DNA of 64,000 bases from Porites lobata (Eukaryota > Cnidaria > Anthozoa > Scleractinia > Poritidae), in NCBI GenBank assembly GCA_942486035.1, contig CALNXK010000069.1, positions 1,256,001 to 1,320,000 on the forward strand. The letters are read 5' to 3'. This document shows, piece by piece, positions 19,420 to 30,230 of the stretch. The notes below the pieces were generated by a model. The model was not told the DNA's origin. It ran no database searches and saw only the letters and a program-made list of their open reading frames with translations. Numbering within the stretch: the first letter of the stretch is position 1; the number at the start of each line of letters is the position of its first letter. The translations under genes and the position numbers were made by a program.

Positions 19420-20540
19420 GGTTAGTATCACACTATCACGAGCTTATGAGTCGTGTTTGGCCTGTCAACACCTTCCACTTTGCAATCTACCCAATGTTGG
19501 AATAGGAACCGCAAGTCACGTTTCAATGCGCTTAGTACTTGTGGGTGACAGCTTTATCTCCAAAGGGTCCTTGGGAGCTACTCTGATTGGTCCAAGCGCA
19601 CCGACCCGTTTTTGGGTCAGTAAAATTGGCGCCAATCAAGTATGAAAAGTCCTTCGTCCCGCGCCATATGAAATGCGACGAAGGACTTTTTTGAAAGTCT
19701 AGTTTCCGATGGCAAAATCTGGATCTAGATTGGTCAAAAGGGACGCAACCTTTGACAACGTAGATTGACAAAAGTACCACCTTAGGCGTAAAGTAAAAGT
19801 CAATCGACAGTTCAATCGTAGTTGCCTTCACTATAATCCACAACAGAATTACAGCAACTAGCAGAAAGGTACTGCCAACAGTACTAGTCTAGACATCAAG
19901 CAGGTGGCAGGATCTAAAAAAACCTATTTGTAGAACGTCTGTATGAGGATAAATTAGTCCTCTAATTGTCCTCATCCTTTATCAGACTGCTGTTAACAAC
20001 CTAGTTTTAAAACCGAACACAAATTGTGTAAATACCAATTTAGTAAAATTAAAACGCCCGACCTGTACAGATTTTGATGAAACAAATAGATCTACTCTCT
20101 ATTTTTGCAAAACTGACGTTTTATTTGTTGGTGGTAAAGCAAGCAGCATCGCTAATCAACTTGTATAGTGCAGTGTTCTTTTACATATTTGACATAAATC
20201 AGTTTTACTCCCGGCATTGATGATCAGTTTCTGTATTGCAAAAGACAGTGTAATGCACTTGGGAGAGGACATTGTAGATATCAGTATAGTGGGGTAACGT
20301 TAAGGGCGCATTTGATTGTCCCAGTATTTTGTTTAAGACCGAGAAATTAAGCCTAGTTAATGTACCATTACAGTAGTCATAATCACGACAAAAGATCAAA
20401 ACATAGGTTAAAAGCAAATCCTTAGAAATTGTTTACATTGAAAATCTACTCGAACAGTTCACAATTTTAACTTGATACGTATATAAAGAGGTACTTTTCT
20501 GTTCCTATTACAAATACTTTTAAGGCCTGTTTACATGGAT
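19420..20540. other. noncoding, with several small palindromes
   Basis: No gene. Palindromes include ATTGGCGCCAAT at about 19625-19637 and GACCC/GGGTC around a T-run near 19602. Confidence 0.45.
19645..19690. repeat. 14-bp perfect hairpin
   Basis: AAAAGTCCTTCGTC (19645-19658), an 18-nt loop, GACGAAGGACTTTT (19677-19690). It looks like a bacterial terminator but lies in animal DNA beside no transcribed gene; a fold-back repeat or element end is more likely. Confidence 0.85.
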
Positions 20541-20544
20541 GTGG

Positions 20545-20790
20545 GCTAGGACTTTGAGGTGTTGGCCCTGGGTGAGGGAGAGTTAATTTTGGCACGAATG
20601 CCAACAAAAAAGGAAGAACAGATTCCAGCTGACATTTTGCCTTTCCCGAGTTTTATGTTTTTTTTTTTTCATGGCTTCAGAGCTCTGGAGGCATCAACAA
20701 TATTGCCCCTTATATCGGTCCAAAGAGCCCCACCCCCCCTCCCCCAATGGTCAACGGTACAGCAAGAAGCTAAGCTACTATAATCGACAA
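20545..20790 (+). pseudogene. YR-like gene family, copy 2 of the zinc-finger exon
   Basis: Encodes VLALGEGELILARMP and a degenerate finger where CPSC has become FPSF, then RALEAS in a shifted frame. It corresponds to about 8465-8680 of copy 1. The Cys residues of the finger are lost. Confidence 0.65.
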
Positions 20791-20814
20791 CGGTATTGTC
20801 TGCTAATGATGTGA

Positions 20815-21600
20815 AAAAGAGTTTCCACAACAACGTTCTCGCCTTTATGAAAACGACGACATATTTGCCATTGCCAGTAAAGATGCCCTAATCGTTTCCT
20901 TTGTCGCCAAGCTATCTTCGAACAAGTCGGCACAAAAGACATAATTTCTGTTTCTCAAAGAATGCAACAGTAAGCTAAACTCCTCCAGACATTATATAAG
21001 AAAAGAAAATGAGGCTGTCAATCTTGACAACTATCATAGTCGTCGAGATTGGAATAGACACTGCACGATTCGACAAGCTACAATCACGGACTAAAGCAGG
21101 GAAGGTTGAATAACTCAACAGCTTTATTAGGCTATTTAAAACACTTTATATCTATATTCAAAAACGATTACTTGCTCTTTTCCTGAATACCCCCTGTCCC
21201 CCCTATTCCGTGTTGGGACAAATAAGAATAATTACGCAAAAAACAAATTCACTTTTGTCCAACATTGATTCAGGGGGCGAGGGGAACAAGGAGAAGGGAG
21301 GTGAAAAGTGATAACTTTCCCAACATTATTGACGATGATTGTAGCTGTTACAGTGAAAGAGCTATGTGGATTCAATAAAGAAACTCGATTTGACGTAAAT
21401 GTCCCCTCACTGGCCTTACAGCTTGGGCACAGCATAAAACAGTGTGTGCAAGTGCTCAAAATATCAGCTTTGCTAAAATATAAAAGATGAGGCTGCTATA
21501 AGAGAATGCCAGCACTTCATTGACCTCTTTGAGCCGGAGTGGACCATCAAAATTAGTTCTCGGTCCCTCACCTCACTGGGATCAAAGAAGCAAACAAAAA
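20815..21600 (+). pseudogene. YR-like gene family, interrupted copy of helical-domain exon
   Basis: 20815-21080 matches the segment at 8705-8960 in degraded form. Unrelated sequence, about 21085-21335, interrupts it. From 21340 it resumes with VKELCGFNKETRFDVNVPS and LALQLGHSIKQCVQVLK to about 21520, followed by the linker that opens the first tandem unit. Confidence 0.6.
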
Positions 21601-22300
21601 ACATAAATTATGTTACCCAAAGAATGCGCCAGTTAGCCAGGTTTCTCCAAACATTACGGAAAGAAAACGAGGCTGCCAATTTCGATGACTTCATAGACAC
21701 TGCACGATTTGACGAGCTAGTTGCTGCAGTGAAAGATCTGTGTGGATTCAAGGAAGAATCTCGGTTGGACATAGATGTCCCCTCACTGGCCTTACAGCTT
21801 GGGCACGGCATAAAACAGTGTCTCCAAGTTCTTAAATCATCAGCTCTGAGGAAAAAAAGATGAGGCAGCGATAAGAGAATCCCAGAATTTCATTGACCTC
21901 TTTGAGGTGGAGTGGACCATCAAAATTAGTTCTCGGTCCCTTACCTCACTGGGATCAAAGAAGCAAACAAAAAGCATAAATTGTTTCCCAAAGAATGCGC
22001 CAGTTAGCCAGGCTCCTCCAAACATTATGGAAAGGAAACGAAGCTGCCAATTTCGACATCATCATACACACTGCATGATTTGACGAGCTAGTTGCTGCAG
22101 TGAAAGATCCTTGTGGATTCAAGGAAGAATCTCGGTTGGACATAGACGTCCCCTCCCTGGCCTTAAAGCTTGGGCACAGCATAAAACAGTGTGCACAAGT
22201 TCTTAAATCATCAGCTCTGAGGAAAAAAAATTAGGTAGCGATAAGAGAATGCCAGAACTTCATTGACCTCTTTGAGGCGGAGTCTTTGAGTCCTTCGCCT
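21601..22300 (+). repeat. tandem duplication (about 373 bp) of the helical-domain exon
   Basis: Two adjacent units, about 21601-21973 and 21974-22310, each run from the (C/R)QLAR segment through DLCGFKEESRLDIDVPSLAL to the SLTSLGSKKQ linker. They are nearly identical to each other and closely match 8840-9130 of copy 1. Unit 2 has stop-creating differences (for example TGATTT in place of CGATTT near 22078). Neither is a usable exon as it stands. Confidence 0.75.
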
Positions 22301-22309
22301 CACTGGGGT

Positions 22310-22640
22310 CAAAGAAGCAAAACAAAGCAGAAATTCTGCTACTAGCTGGAGACCTTATGTTGCTTAAAAATCACTTCGAAAAAAAGATGGCAGATCTTTC
22401 AGAGATTTTAAACGAAGTGGAAGATACACAAACTGCGACCAGCCACTGGAGCAGCTTGGCTAAGATGACTCTGGCAAGAATAATCATCTTTAACAAAAGG
22501 AGATCAAGAGAGACTGCCACCCTACAATTATTGTCAATGTCGGCCAAACTGGGCCAGCTGCAGTGGTGTCCCTTGGGGAGAAAGAGGTAATCGTGGTACG
22601 AATATGCCAACAAAAGAAGAACAACGGATTTCATTCCTTT
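22310..22640 (+). pseudogene. YR-like gene family, end of helical-domain exon
   Basis: Encodes MLLKNHFEKKMADLSEILNE and LARIIIFNKRRS, matching 9180-9330 of copy 1, and then decays. Confidence 0.65.
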
Positions 22641-23010
22641 AAATCTCTTTGTAGGGAAGACCTCACAAATGTGTTTTAAGTGAGCGTTCACATGTGTGCT
22701 TGTTCTGTAAGAAGCTTCAGAAAAAGGTCAGAAGACACCAAACCAGACAGTGAATCACAAGTGGCAAAAGCAATGGCTATGGAAACTGCCCAGGAGCAAG
22801 ATTTGGCATTTGAGAGGCTTCGCCTCGTAGGTGATTACCAACACAACGGCGACGTGTTGGCCCTGGGTGAAGGAGAATTAATTGTGGTGCAAATGCCAAA
22901 AAAAGTAGAAGGAGGGATTGCGGCTAACTTCTTGCCTTGCCCTAGTTGTATGGGTTTTTTTCATGGCGTCAGAGCTCTGGAAGCACTGACAGTATGACCC
23001 CTACTGGTGC
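22641..23010 (+). pseudogene. YR-like gene family, copy 3 of the zinc-finger exon
   Basis: Begins with the same acceptor context as copy 1 (CTCTTTGTAG|GGAAGACCTC near 22655). It encodes KAMAMETAQEQDLAFERLRL, GEGELIVVQMP and LPCPSCMGFF, then a one-base frameshift in a T-run, so the LWRH half of the finger is out of frame. Confidence 0.7.
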
Positions 23011-23069
23011 CAAGAGCCCCCACCCCCCCCAAAAAAGTGGTCAACAGTACAGCAAGAAGCTAAGCTACT

Positions 23070-23480
23070 ATTATCGCCAACAGTTCTGTAAGAAGCCTCA
23101 GAAAAAGAGCAGAAGACACCAAACAAAACAGCATAAAAGTGAGTCACAAGTGGCGAAAGCATTTACCATAGAAACTGCCTAGGAGCAAGATTTGGCATTT
23201 GGGAGGCTTCACCTCTTACGTGATTACCAACACAACTGCGACGTGTTGGCCCTGGGTGAGGGAGAATTAATCATGGTGCGAATGCCCAAAAAAGTAGAAG
23301 GAGGGATTGCGGCTACCTTCTTGCCTTGCCCTAGTTGTATGGGTTTTTTCATGGCGTCAGAGCTCTGGAGGCATCGACAGTATGACTCCTATCGGTCACA
23401 AGAGCCTCCTCCCCAAAAAGGAAATGGTCAATGGTACAGCAAAAAGATAAGCTATCATTATCAAATAGAATTGCTTTAAA
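23070..23480 (+). pseudogene. YR-like gene family, copy 4 of the zinc-finger exon
   Basis: Best-preserved finger in the window: LPCPSCMGFFMASELWRHRQ in one frame (about 23322-23381), C-x2-C ... W-R-H. An in-frame stop (TAG near 23180, between ETA and EQD) lies upstream and the copy ends near 23478. It follows copy 3 directly. Confidence 0.7.
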
Positions 23481-23490
23481 AATCTGAGCA

Positions 23491-23996
23491 ATAATAGATT
23501 GTACAGAAATCTATGTTGGAAAACCAGGTAAACCATCCAGCCAAAAATCTACCTACAGTCAATACAAATCCTCAAATACATTTAAGTTACTTATTTCAAT
23601 GTCTACTATTTTGCATGTTAATTATGTTTCAAAATTGTATAGTGGAAGTATCAGTGACAAGGAGATTGTAAATGTCAGTGGTTTCCTTGAAAAACTGAAC
23701 CCAGGCAATACTGTAATGGCTGATGAGGGCTTTAACATTCAAGATCGTTCAGCTATATATGACACTGTACTAATTGCACCCCCAATGATGCGCAAGAATA
23801 ATGTATCTGCACGAGCATCAACTGCCACGAGTTGCAACCTCAAGGGTTCATATTGAGCGCATGATCAGACGACTAAAATCATTTAACTTCCTTAGAGGGG
23901 TTATTCCTCTTACACGTAAAACATATGTTAGTTCTGCCATTACTGTCTGTGCAATACTGGTAAATTTACAACCATCGATAATAAAAGAAAAATAAT
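23491..23996 (+). pseudogene. DDE_Tnp_4 (Harbinger/ISL2EU-like) transposase C-terminal fragment
   Basis: IIDCTEIYVGKPG gives the first catalytic Asp, KLYSGSISDKEIV follows, and MADEGFNI the second Asp. After a frameshift near 23820, HIERMIRRLKSFNFLRGVIP gives the catalytic Glu and the family's C-terminal signature, ending at TAA about 23996. The order and spacing fit the ISL2EU/THAP-associated DDE_Tnp_4 family, which cuts and pastes DNA. The N-terminal half is missing, so this is a dead fragment. The sequence upstream belongs to the zinc-finger gene cluster. Confidence 0.82.
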
Positions 23997-24498
23997 CTAG
24001 AACATAATCAAGTAAAATATATATACTAGTTTTAAATATGTACATCCCTTCTTACATGCACTAAAAGTGGCTCTAAAAGTCGCATGAAAATAGAAAACAT
24101 GTGTGTCCCTTATAGGCCTCCATAGGAACCACTCGCAAATTCCTGCACAACATAGTCTTCACTACTCTCTTCACTTGCTCCTGAGCTTTTGTTTGCTTCA
24201 GAGCCACTTGCATCTTTTCTAGTGGAGACACTTTGTATGGCTGCTGACAACTGAATGTGAGCTGACACTAAGTGCAGCTTGTCTTTTTCAGACAATTTCT
24301 TTTCAGATGTCAGATTGTGGTGTCCAATATACAGGTTGAGGACCGAGACTCTGCTTTTTTAGCAGATCCTCACGAAGAAGTTTCTCCCTCTCCACATCCT
24401 CATAGCTCAGGTTTTTCTCCCTTTCTGCCTTCTCTTTTCTTTCTCTTTCCCTCTTTTAAAAGGGGGTAAAAGGAAGAACAAAGTCAAAGACGAGGAAA
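23997..24498. other. noncoding or unresolved
   Basis: A minus-strand frame at 24110-24295 encodes a Ser/Glu-rich 61-residue tail (SGASEESSEDY) that could be the end of a transposon protein, but nothing upstream supports it. A C/T-rich tract lies at about 24380-24455. Confidence 0.3.
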
Positions 24499-24912
24499 AT
24501 GAAAAGGATGTCAGTTAATATTGACAAGGTACTTTCCAGCATTTCTCCCTCATACAAAAGCGGTGGTGTTGTTAATGATCTTGACCTGAACAAGGTACAG
24601 CTTCTCAAGCTTCGCCAGGTTAAGTGGATTAAAGCCATCCTCAGGAGCGAAAAACTTCCTAAGAACGTTAGAAGCAAGTTTCTTCAGAACCTGAAGGCAG
24701 TTGTGAAAAAGGCAATAGCCAAGGATCTCAGCAAAAGCAAGGACGACAGTAGAGAAAGAACAGATAAACAAAGCAGTGACGAGAGCGGTGATGAAGAGGG
24801 CAGTGGTGAAGGGAGAGGTCACAAGAGCAGTGATGAAGATTTTGAAGAGCAACAGATGATGACGGTTGAACAGGCCGAGCTTTTAGAACAATATGTTAAT
24901 GATGATTCATGA
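24499..24912 (+). CDS. unknown highly charged ORF
   Basis: 138 codons from ATG 24499 to TGA. The N-terminal half is basic (LRQVKWIKAILRSEKLPKNV). The C-terminal half is rich in Ser, Asp and Glu (SSDESGDEEGSGEGRGHKSS) and ends in a helical acidic tail. I do not recognise it. The composition fits a nuclear or chromatin-linked protein, or the second protein of a nearby DNA transposon. It may be an exon rather than a full gene. No frameshift or stop breaks it. Confidence 0.4.
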   Translation: MKRMSVNIDKVLSSISPSYKSGGVVNDLDLNKVQLLKLRQVKWIKAILRSEKLPKNVRSKFLQNLKAVVKKAIAKDLSKSKDDSRERTDKQSSDESGDEEGSGEGRGHKSSDEDFEEQQMMTVEQAELLEQYVNDDS

Positions 24913-25840
24913 AATAAGCAGAAATATCAAGACAATCCTAACAAACGTATTCAAAACACCAGAAACTTTACATGGCAGTGTTACATGTATCTATCCAGAT
25001 TGTTTTGTTCGTTTGTTTGTTTTTTTTTCCATTTTAAAACCACTGTTAATATATTGTTCCATAAACTCGGCTTGTTCAACCGTCATAATGTTGATACCTA
25101 TTTTTATGAAAAGAAATAGGACCTTGTGTTTCTTAGTTTGCTTTCTTTCAAGAACATATGTAACAACTTACAACATAGGTAACCACACTAAGGTATCAGA
25201 ATTTCAAAGAGCAATGAAATGTAAAAACAAAAATCGTACATTTTATTAAAATTGCATTTTGAAAGGACACAACAGATTTGAGAGTATTTTTAGCAATAAC
25301 TTCAGCTGGCTTTGTTTTATATATCAAAACAGTGTGGTCAACTGTTGTAACCAGGTCATGACATCATCACATGTGATCATGGCATAGTATGACATGATCA
25401 AGACATGACATGCACCGAATGATTGTTCCTTCGTAAGAAAGGCTTTGTTAAGGTACGATGTACTTCTAAACATTTTACTAACAGTCCAGTTTCTTTGCTA
25501 GCACAAACCACCTAGGGATGTGCCAGGTAACTCTAGCGGCTTTTTGTACTCTCTTCAAAGACAAAAGTCAGAAAAATGACCAAAGATTCTGAAGGTTGAG
25601 TAAAGACAAACCAATCAAAGTAGGTCTGTGAAGATAAACAAGCTGTTCTGTTCTTAACTAATTCTTTATTGTAAAACACTATATATTTCTTACTGACTCC
25701 AATACATTTTTATTTTACTTCTTAGTAGCATTTTGTATCAGAATTTTCTTAGCTGACAAAGAATTGCGTAGTTTTGGAGTCAAACCCTGCTAAAGAGTAC
25801 AGAGGTAAATTTCAGTCCAAAATTTTTACACTTAGCCAAT
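24913..25840. other. intergenic, no gene recognised
   Basis: AT-rich sequence with a short CATGA/CATGAT-rich stretch near 25360-25410. No coding signal. Confidence 0.45.
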
Positions 25841-27324
25841 TACCGTATTTATTCGACTATAAGCCGAGACCCCAAATTTTGAACGTGTAGACTCGGCATA
25901 ACGAGAACCAAAAATAAATCGAAAACACCCGGCTATAAGCCGAGACCCATTCATTATTACAAGACTGAATTGTTTACTACGAGAAAACCTAACATTTTCG
26001 GGAAAAAATCACATTGATTGTCATAAATGAGGTTTAGACGATAACACACATGCGCGTATACAAGAGATGCAATGGTGATTTATTTTCCAAAAAGCTTCCC
26101 TCTTAGAAAACACACGCGAATTAATAAATATTACCCGTAACTAACTATTCAATTGAAAAGCAACGAATCAGATGAATTAATGTGTTCCAAAAAATGAATT
26201 TAAAACTGTGTTGTTAAGCCGCATCAACAGTACCTAGACATCGGTAGCGTCTATCAAACAATCTCGTGTTCGCAATCGTTAATTTCAAGTAAAGTTGTCA
26301 TCACGCCCAATGCTCGTCGCACCTCATACAACCTCGTGTTTAAACTTAAAATAGTCGCCGAAGCAGAAGCTGTTGAAAATAACTCTAAAGTCGCCAGAGA
26401 ATATGGCATCAGTGAGTCCATGGTCCGTCGCTGGAGGAAAGATCAAGCGAACCTTTTTAACAGCGAGGAAACGGAAGACGATGGGATGCTTCACGCTGAA
26501 GTATCCGGAGCTCGATCAAAGAATACTGGAATGGTTTACAGAGCAGAGAAGCCAAGGTAAGTTTTTTGTCAAGCATTGATTTTGTATTTTAAAAGAACAG
26601 AAACAAGATCACGAAATAAATCAATCAGCTGATTGCAGAGTGAATATGAGTTGAATGTGCGACTCTCAAAACTATCGTAGTATCATGTGACAACATTGTG
26701 TATGAAAGATTCTCATTGGCCAGTTTTCACAAATGTCAAAACAAATTCAAGAAGTGTCAAATTTTTAACCTTTCGATCGTTTGGTAACCTTCTCACTTCG
26801 TTTTGCATAGGAATAGCTGTTAGTGGATTGATGCTACATCTAAAGGCAAAGGAATTCAGCGAGAATCCTGAGTTTAAAGCGTCCCTCGGCTGGTACCAGA
26901 AATGCAAGCGCCGCAATCCGTCAGCCTTCGCACCAAAACAACACTCTCTCAGCCAGAAGATTTGGAGCAGCAAACAGTCAAGTTCCATTGATTTGTAATC
27001 ACATCCCGTCAGCGTCACGGTTATTCCCTATCAAGAATCTATCTTTTCTGTGAAAACTCATTAAATTTAACAAACGGCTCCTTTAGGAGCCACCACATTC
27101 TTAAAAGTTAATAACCAACGATTGCATATTGTGTTTCTTTACTTTAGCTCGGCTTTAATATACGTAAATACATCTTGATTTAGTAGACTTTCCATGCGCC
27201 AGAAAAATTTTTTTTCAAAAACTTTCGGCTATAAGCCGAGACCCCCTCTAGAGCCCAAATTTTAATTCACTTCAGTTTTAATTTGTGTAAAAATTGCTCG
27301 GCTTATAGTCGAATAAATACGGTA
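25841..27324 (+). mobile_element. pogo/Tigger-like element with exact terminal inverted repeats
   Basis: The left end TACCGTATTTATTCGACTAT... is the exact reverse complement of the right end (...CGAATAAATACGGTA) for 28 bp, with TA at both edges, as expected of Tc1/mariner-pogo target choice. Inside each end the motif CGGCTATAAGCCGAGACCC recurs (about 25930 and 27225) as a subterminal repeat. The 1.48 kb body carries a spliced CENP-B-like DNA-binding region but has no room for and no trace of the DDE catalytic domain, so it is nonautonomous. A relative is at 10973. Confidence 0.85.
26300..26998 (+). pseudogene. CENP-B/pogo-type DNA-binding protein, two exons, frameshifted
   Basis: Exon 1 (about 26300-26556) encodes VFKLKIVAEAEAVENN and YGISESMVRRWRKDQ, a Brinker-type helix-turn-helix. 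After a frameshift near 26470 it gives YPELDQRILEWFTEQRSQ, the start of the CENP-B HTH. The donor AAG|GTAAGT (26556/26557) and acceptor GCATAG|GA (26810/26811) join in phase into exon 2, which reads AVSGLMLHLKAKEFSENPEF, then KASLGWYQKCKRRN. The expected initiator ATG (present at 11442 in the relative) is ACG here. It would bind the terminal repeats; it is not functional as read. Confidence 0.75.
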
Positions 27325-27580
27325 ACCCACCACATAGCTTATAAATATATAAATATACTCTTACGGCTTGGATAACCACACTTGAAATAATTCTTCGATG
27401 AAGTGCTCAGAATTTAGAGCAATATTTTGTGTGGATATGTAAAGGGTGTGACAGAACAATTTTATCCAACAAATATTCGATAAATCAAAAGAAGGACTCA
27501 GTCTGGAAAAGAAAAACTATTGTTTCCACCGTTTCTGAAATAAATTGCTAAAATAAACCTTGGTTCCCTCTTCCAGCACA
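27325..27580. other. short intergenic segment
   Basis: No gene recognised. Confidence 0.4.
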
Positions 27581-28057
27581 ATGGAGTGGCCAAATCAATA
27601 TGACACATTATTTTTGAGAGAGGTAAGGGGATCAGATCTTTCTTAAACCAGAAAGGGGAACGCTGAGAGAGGAAAATTGTGGGATGAGATTGCCACAAGA
27701 CTCAATAACCGCTTCAATCTCAAATCCAATGTTAACAAGCGTTCGTTGAAAGAAAGGCTCAATCTCCTGATGTCCAAATTCAAAGCAAAAAACAAAGACG
27801 AAAAAAGAGCAAGTGGTATTAGTCCAGATATAAGAGATAGATACTCTCCTGGAGGAGCCTTCAACTGGCAACAAAATGCAAAGCCATCAGAAAGAGAAAG
27901 GAACAGCTGAAGAATTGCAGTTCAAGGAAGTGGAAACCATGGAAAAAACTCAAAAACGGGTGGAGAAAAGCAATGGAGTGATTCCAGCAGAGAAAAGCAG
28001 GAAAAGTACAGAAGGTGCTATGGGACGCTCGCAAAAGAAAGCAGCCAGAGAGAATTA
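27581..28057 (+). pseudogene. Myb/SANT-like DNA-binding protein fragment
   Basis: ATG 27581 opens MEWPNQYDTLFLREV, the first helix of a Myb/SANT-like domain, stopped by TAA near 27644. Coding resumes in another frame with GKLWDEIATRLNNRFNLK and KRSLKERLNLLMSKFKAKN, the remaining helices typical of cnidarian Myb-like proteins linked to Harbinger transposons. A third frame (27876-28057) gives a Lys/Glu-rich coiled coil (KRVEKSNGVIPAEKSRKST). The repeated frame changes show decay. Confidence 0.6.
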
Positions 28058-28104
28058 AAAACGGGAGAAATTGAAATGGGAAAGCACGAAGAGGCAAGAG
28101 GATC

Positions 28105-28185
28105 TGTACAGACCCCGAAATGACCCCCAACCCCAAAATGATCCCCATTTTTCTTCGCATTGACCCTGAAATGATCCCCAATTAA
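28105..28185 (+). repeat. short GAAATGATCCCCA-type repeat
   Basis: Three to four imperfect copies of (A)AAATGAYCCCCAA separated by T-rich spacers. Confidence 0.6.
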
Positions 28186-28251
28186 TTTGAGGAATGGAAA
28201 AAAACAAAACGGCACTGCTAGGATGAGGAACATTATTACAGCCTTGGCTAT

Positions 28252-28515
28252 GTGATCCCAGTCCCGCCTTCGAGTGAGAAAGATGATATTACACTACTTA
28301 AAAACAATAACAGTGTAAGAAAAGCAACGGAGGAAATTTGTCCCAAGTGCAGAAGGAAGTTTGAGTACCTATCGGCTGGAATTTATGCCAAGGACAGTGG
28401 CGTAGTGCAGTATTATCCAGAACACTGTCGACTATGTGATGCATGCTGTAAAGATGAAGAGTGGTACACCTTAATGAAAAGGAGTGCTAATGCCTATATG
28501 CCCAGGGGTATAGGT
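28252..28515 (+). CDS. Cys/His-rich exon, unknown
   Basis: Encodes ICPKCRRKFEYLSAG and HCRLCDACCKDEEWY, that is CX2C followed by HCX2CX2CC, probably a zinc-binding module; then YTLMKRSANAYMPRG. The first in-frame codon at 28252 is not a good start, and a possible splice donor (CAGG|GTATAG) lies near 28508, so this is best read as an internal exon or fragment. Family not recognised. Confidence 0.4.
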
Positions 28516-28563
28516 TTACTCATTTTAAGTGCAAATTTTTTATTCAGGTCAGAATTATTCTAA

Positions 28564-29199
28564 AGTACTATTATGCTATCAAAAGAGGTTCACAAGATAA
28601 AGTTGCGGTTTTGTTTTCGGCGCTTTTCGTCATGCTTTGCTAATTACTGTTGATGTTCTTTTTAGTTTTCTCATTTTCCCCCATCCCCAGAAGATTGATT
28701 TAACTAGACTTTCAAACAGTTGAGAACTATGCTTAATAAGTGTATCTACTATCACAAGCATTAGAAAGAACTGATAAATCTTTCCATCGTATATAGAACT
28801 TAATACATCTCAAATTGCTACCAAATTGACTCAACCCATTCATTGAGCTGGAGTGCCTGTAGCAATTTGTTTTCAGGGGCGTAATTACCTGTAAGCACAG
28901 TACGTATGTGTGTAGCTGAAATAGTCGAAGGTAAAAAAAAACAAAACCATAATACTATAGAAAAGCCAATATGTCAAAGATTATTACGAAAAAAGCACAT
29001 TTTCACTCAAATCATTTAGTCTCAATCGTAAACAAAGCGCAGATAGCAAGCTTGCAAGGTAAAAGGGTGAAATCGTTGTTTTCGCTTCAGCCTGTCTTCG
29101 CAGTGGACTTAACACAGCAAAATTAAGCAAACGTCAAATACAGGTGTCCATATATAACGTGGTAGGCAGAAGGCAAAGGCAAACGAGTGCCCACTTGTA
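28564..29199. other. noncoding
   Basis: AT-rich; no gene or obvious repeat. Confidence 0.45.
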
Positions 29200-30230
29200 T
29201 GCTTAAGTTTTTCTGTCTTTCACGGACAGACGCATCAAAACTGCCCACTGCCGTGAGACAATGATATGCATTCAGCAAACACATCTCTCCATAGTCTTTT
29301 GATGCGCTGGTTATGAGTGCTTTTTCCTGAAAGAAAGAAATAGTTAACAGATTGATATATATCGACATTGAACATGTGCAAGTCGTACCTGTTATCATAC
29401 TGCCTCTCCCGGGACCCCTTTGTGGAATTGTTCGCATATACCAGGAAACGTCCACATTCTCACCACCCTTGTCCGAGCGAACACGTGATGGTAGGCCATA
29501 TTCATTTACTGCATCAAGAAACAAGCTTAACACAGTTACTGCTCTATTGGTGTCAGATGGCTTAACACGCGTATTCTGGAATAGCCATCTACTCCAGCAT
29601 GGACAACAATTCTCCACCTTGAAAGAATACAAAAGAGCAGTAAGATAAATTAAGCGACTATCAGTATTTCCACAAAGACCTTACTTTTTAAGAAACTGGA
29701 CTCAATTTAGAAAAGTAAAACAGCGACACAATATACAATGACAATTATAGTCGATGTTGTGATGATATTAACCCAGTATTTTCAATCAGTCATTTCGTGG
29801 AGGGTTCAAGGGGAAAAATATAAAAAAGGTACCCCCCTTCCCCTAACATCAGACCTTCTCTGAAATTCTTGAGACTAACCCCCCATTTTGTCTTCCCCGC
29901 CACGCCATAAATAATTAGAGAATCCATGTTCACATTATCAATTTATGATTTCCATCCATGTGACAAAGAGCCAGAGGAGATTGGACATTGTATCGGCGTC
30001 TTCTTACTGCATCCCTCCATCGCTACATAACTCCAATGGGATCTGTCCTTAAAAACGACTGCCTTATGTGAGTGATAAACCTGTTTATCAGGATTAAATA
30101 CATGTGACGGAAGTTCAGCGCTAAGCCCATGTATATACGTAAGTTGCTGCCACGTGTGAATCATTATGCGATTCTAGCCAGCTAATGCGTTAAACACGAT
30201 TGTAAGCTTTTCTTGTCTGTGCGAATAATT

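Noticed and set aside
19645..19690. Rho-independent terminator
   Set aside because: Structure fits, but no prokaryotic gene is present and the surrounding DNA is eukaryotic.
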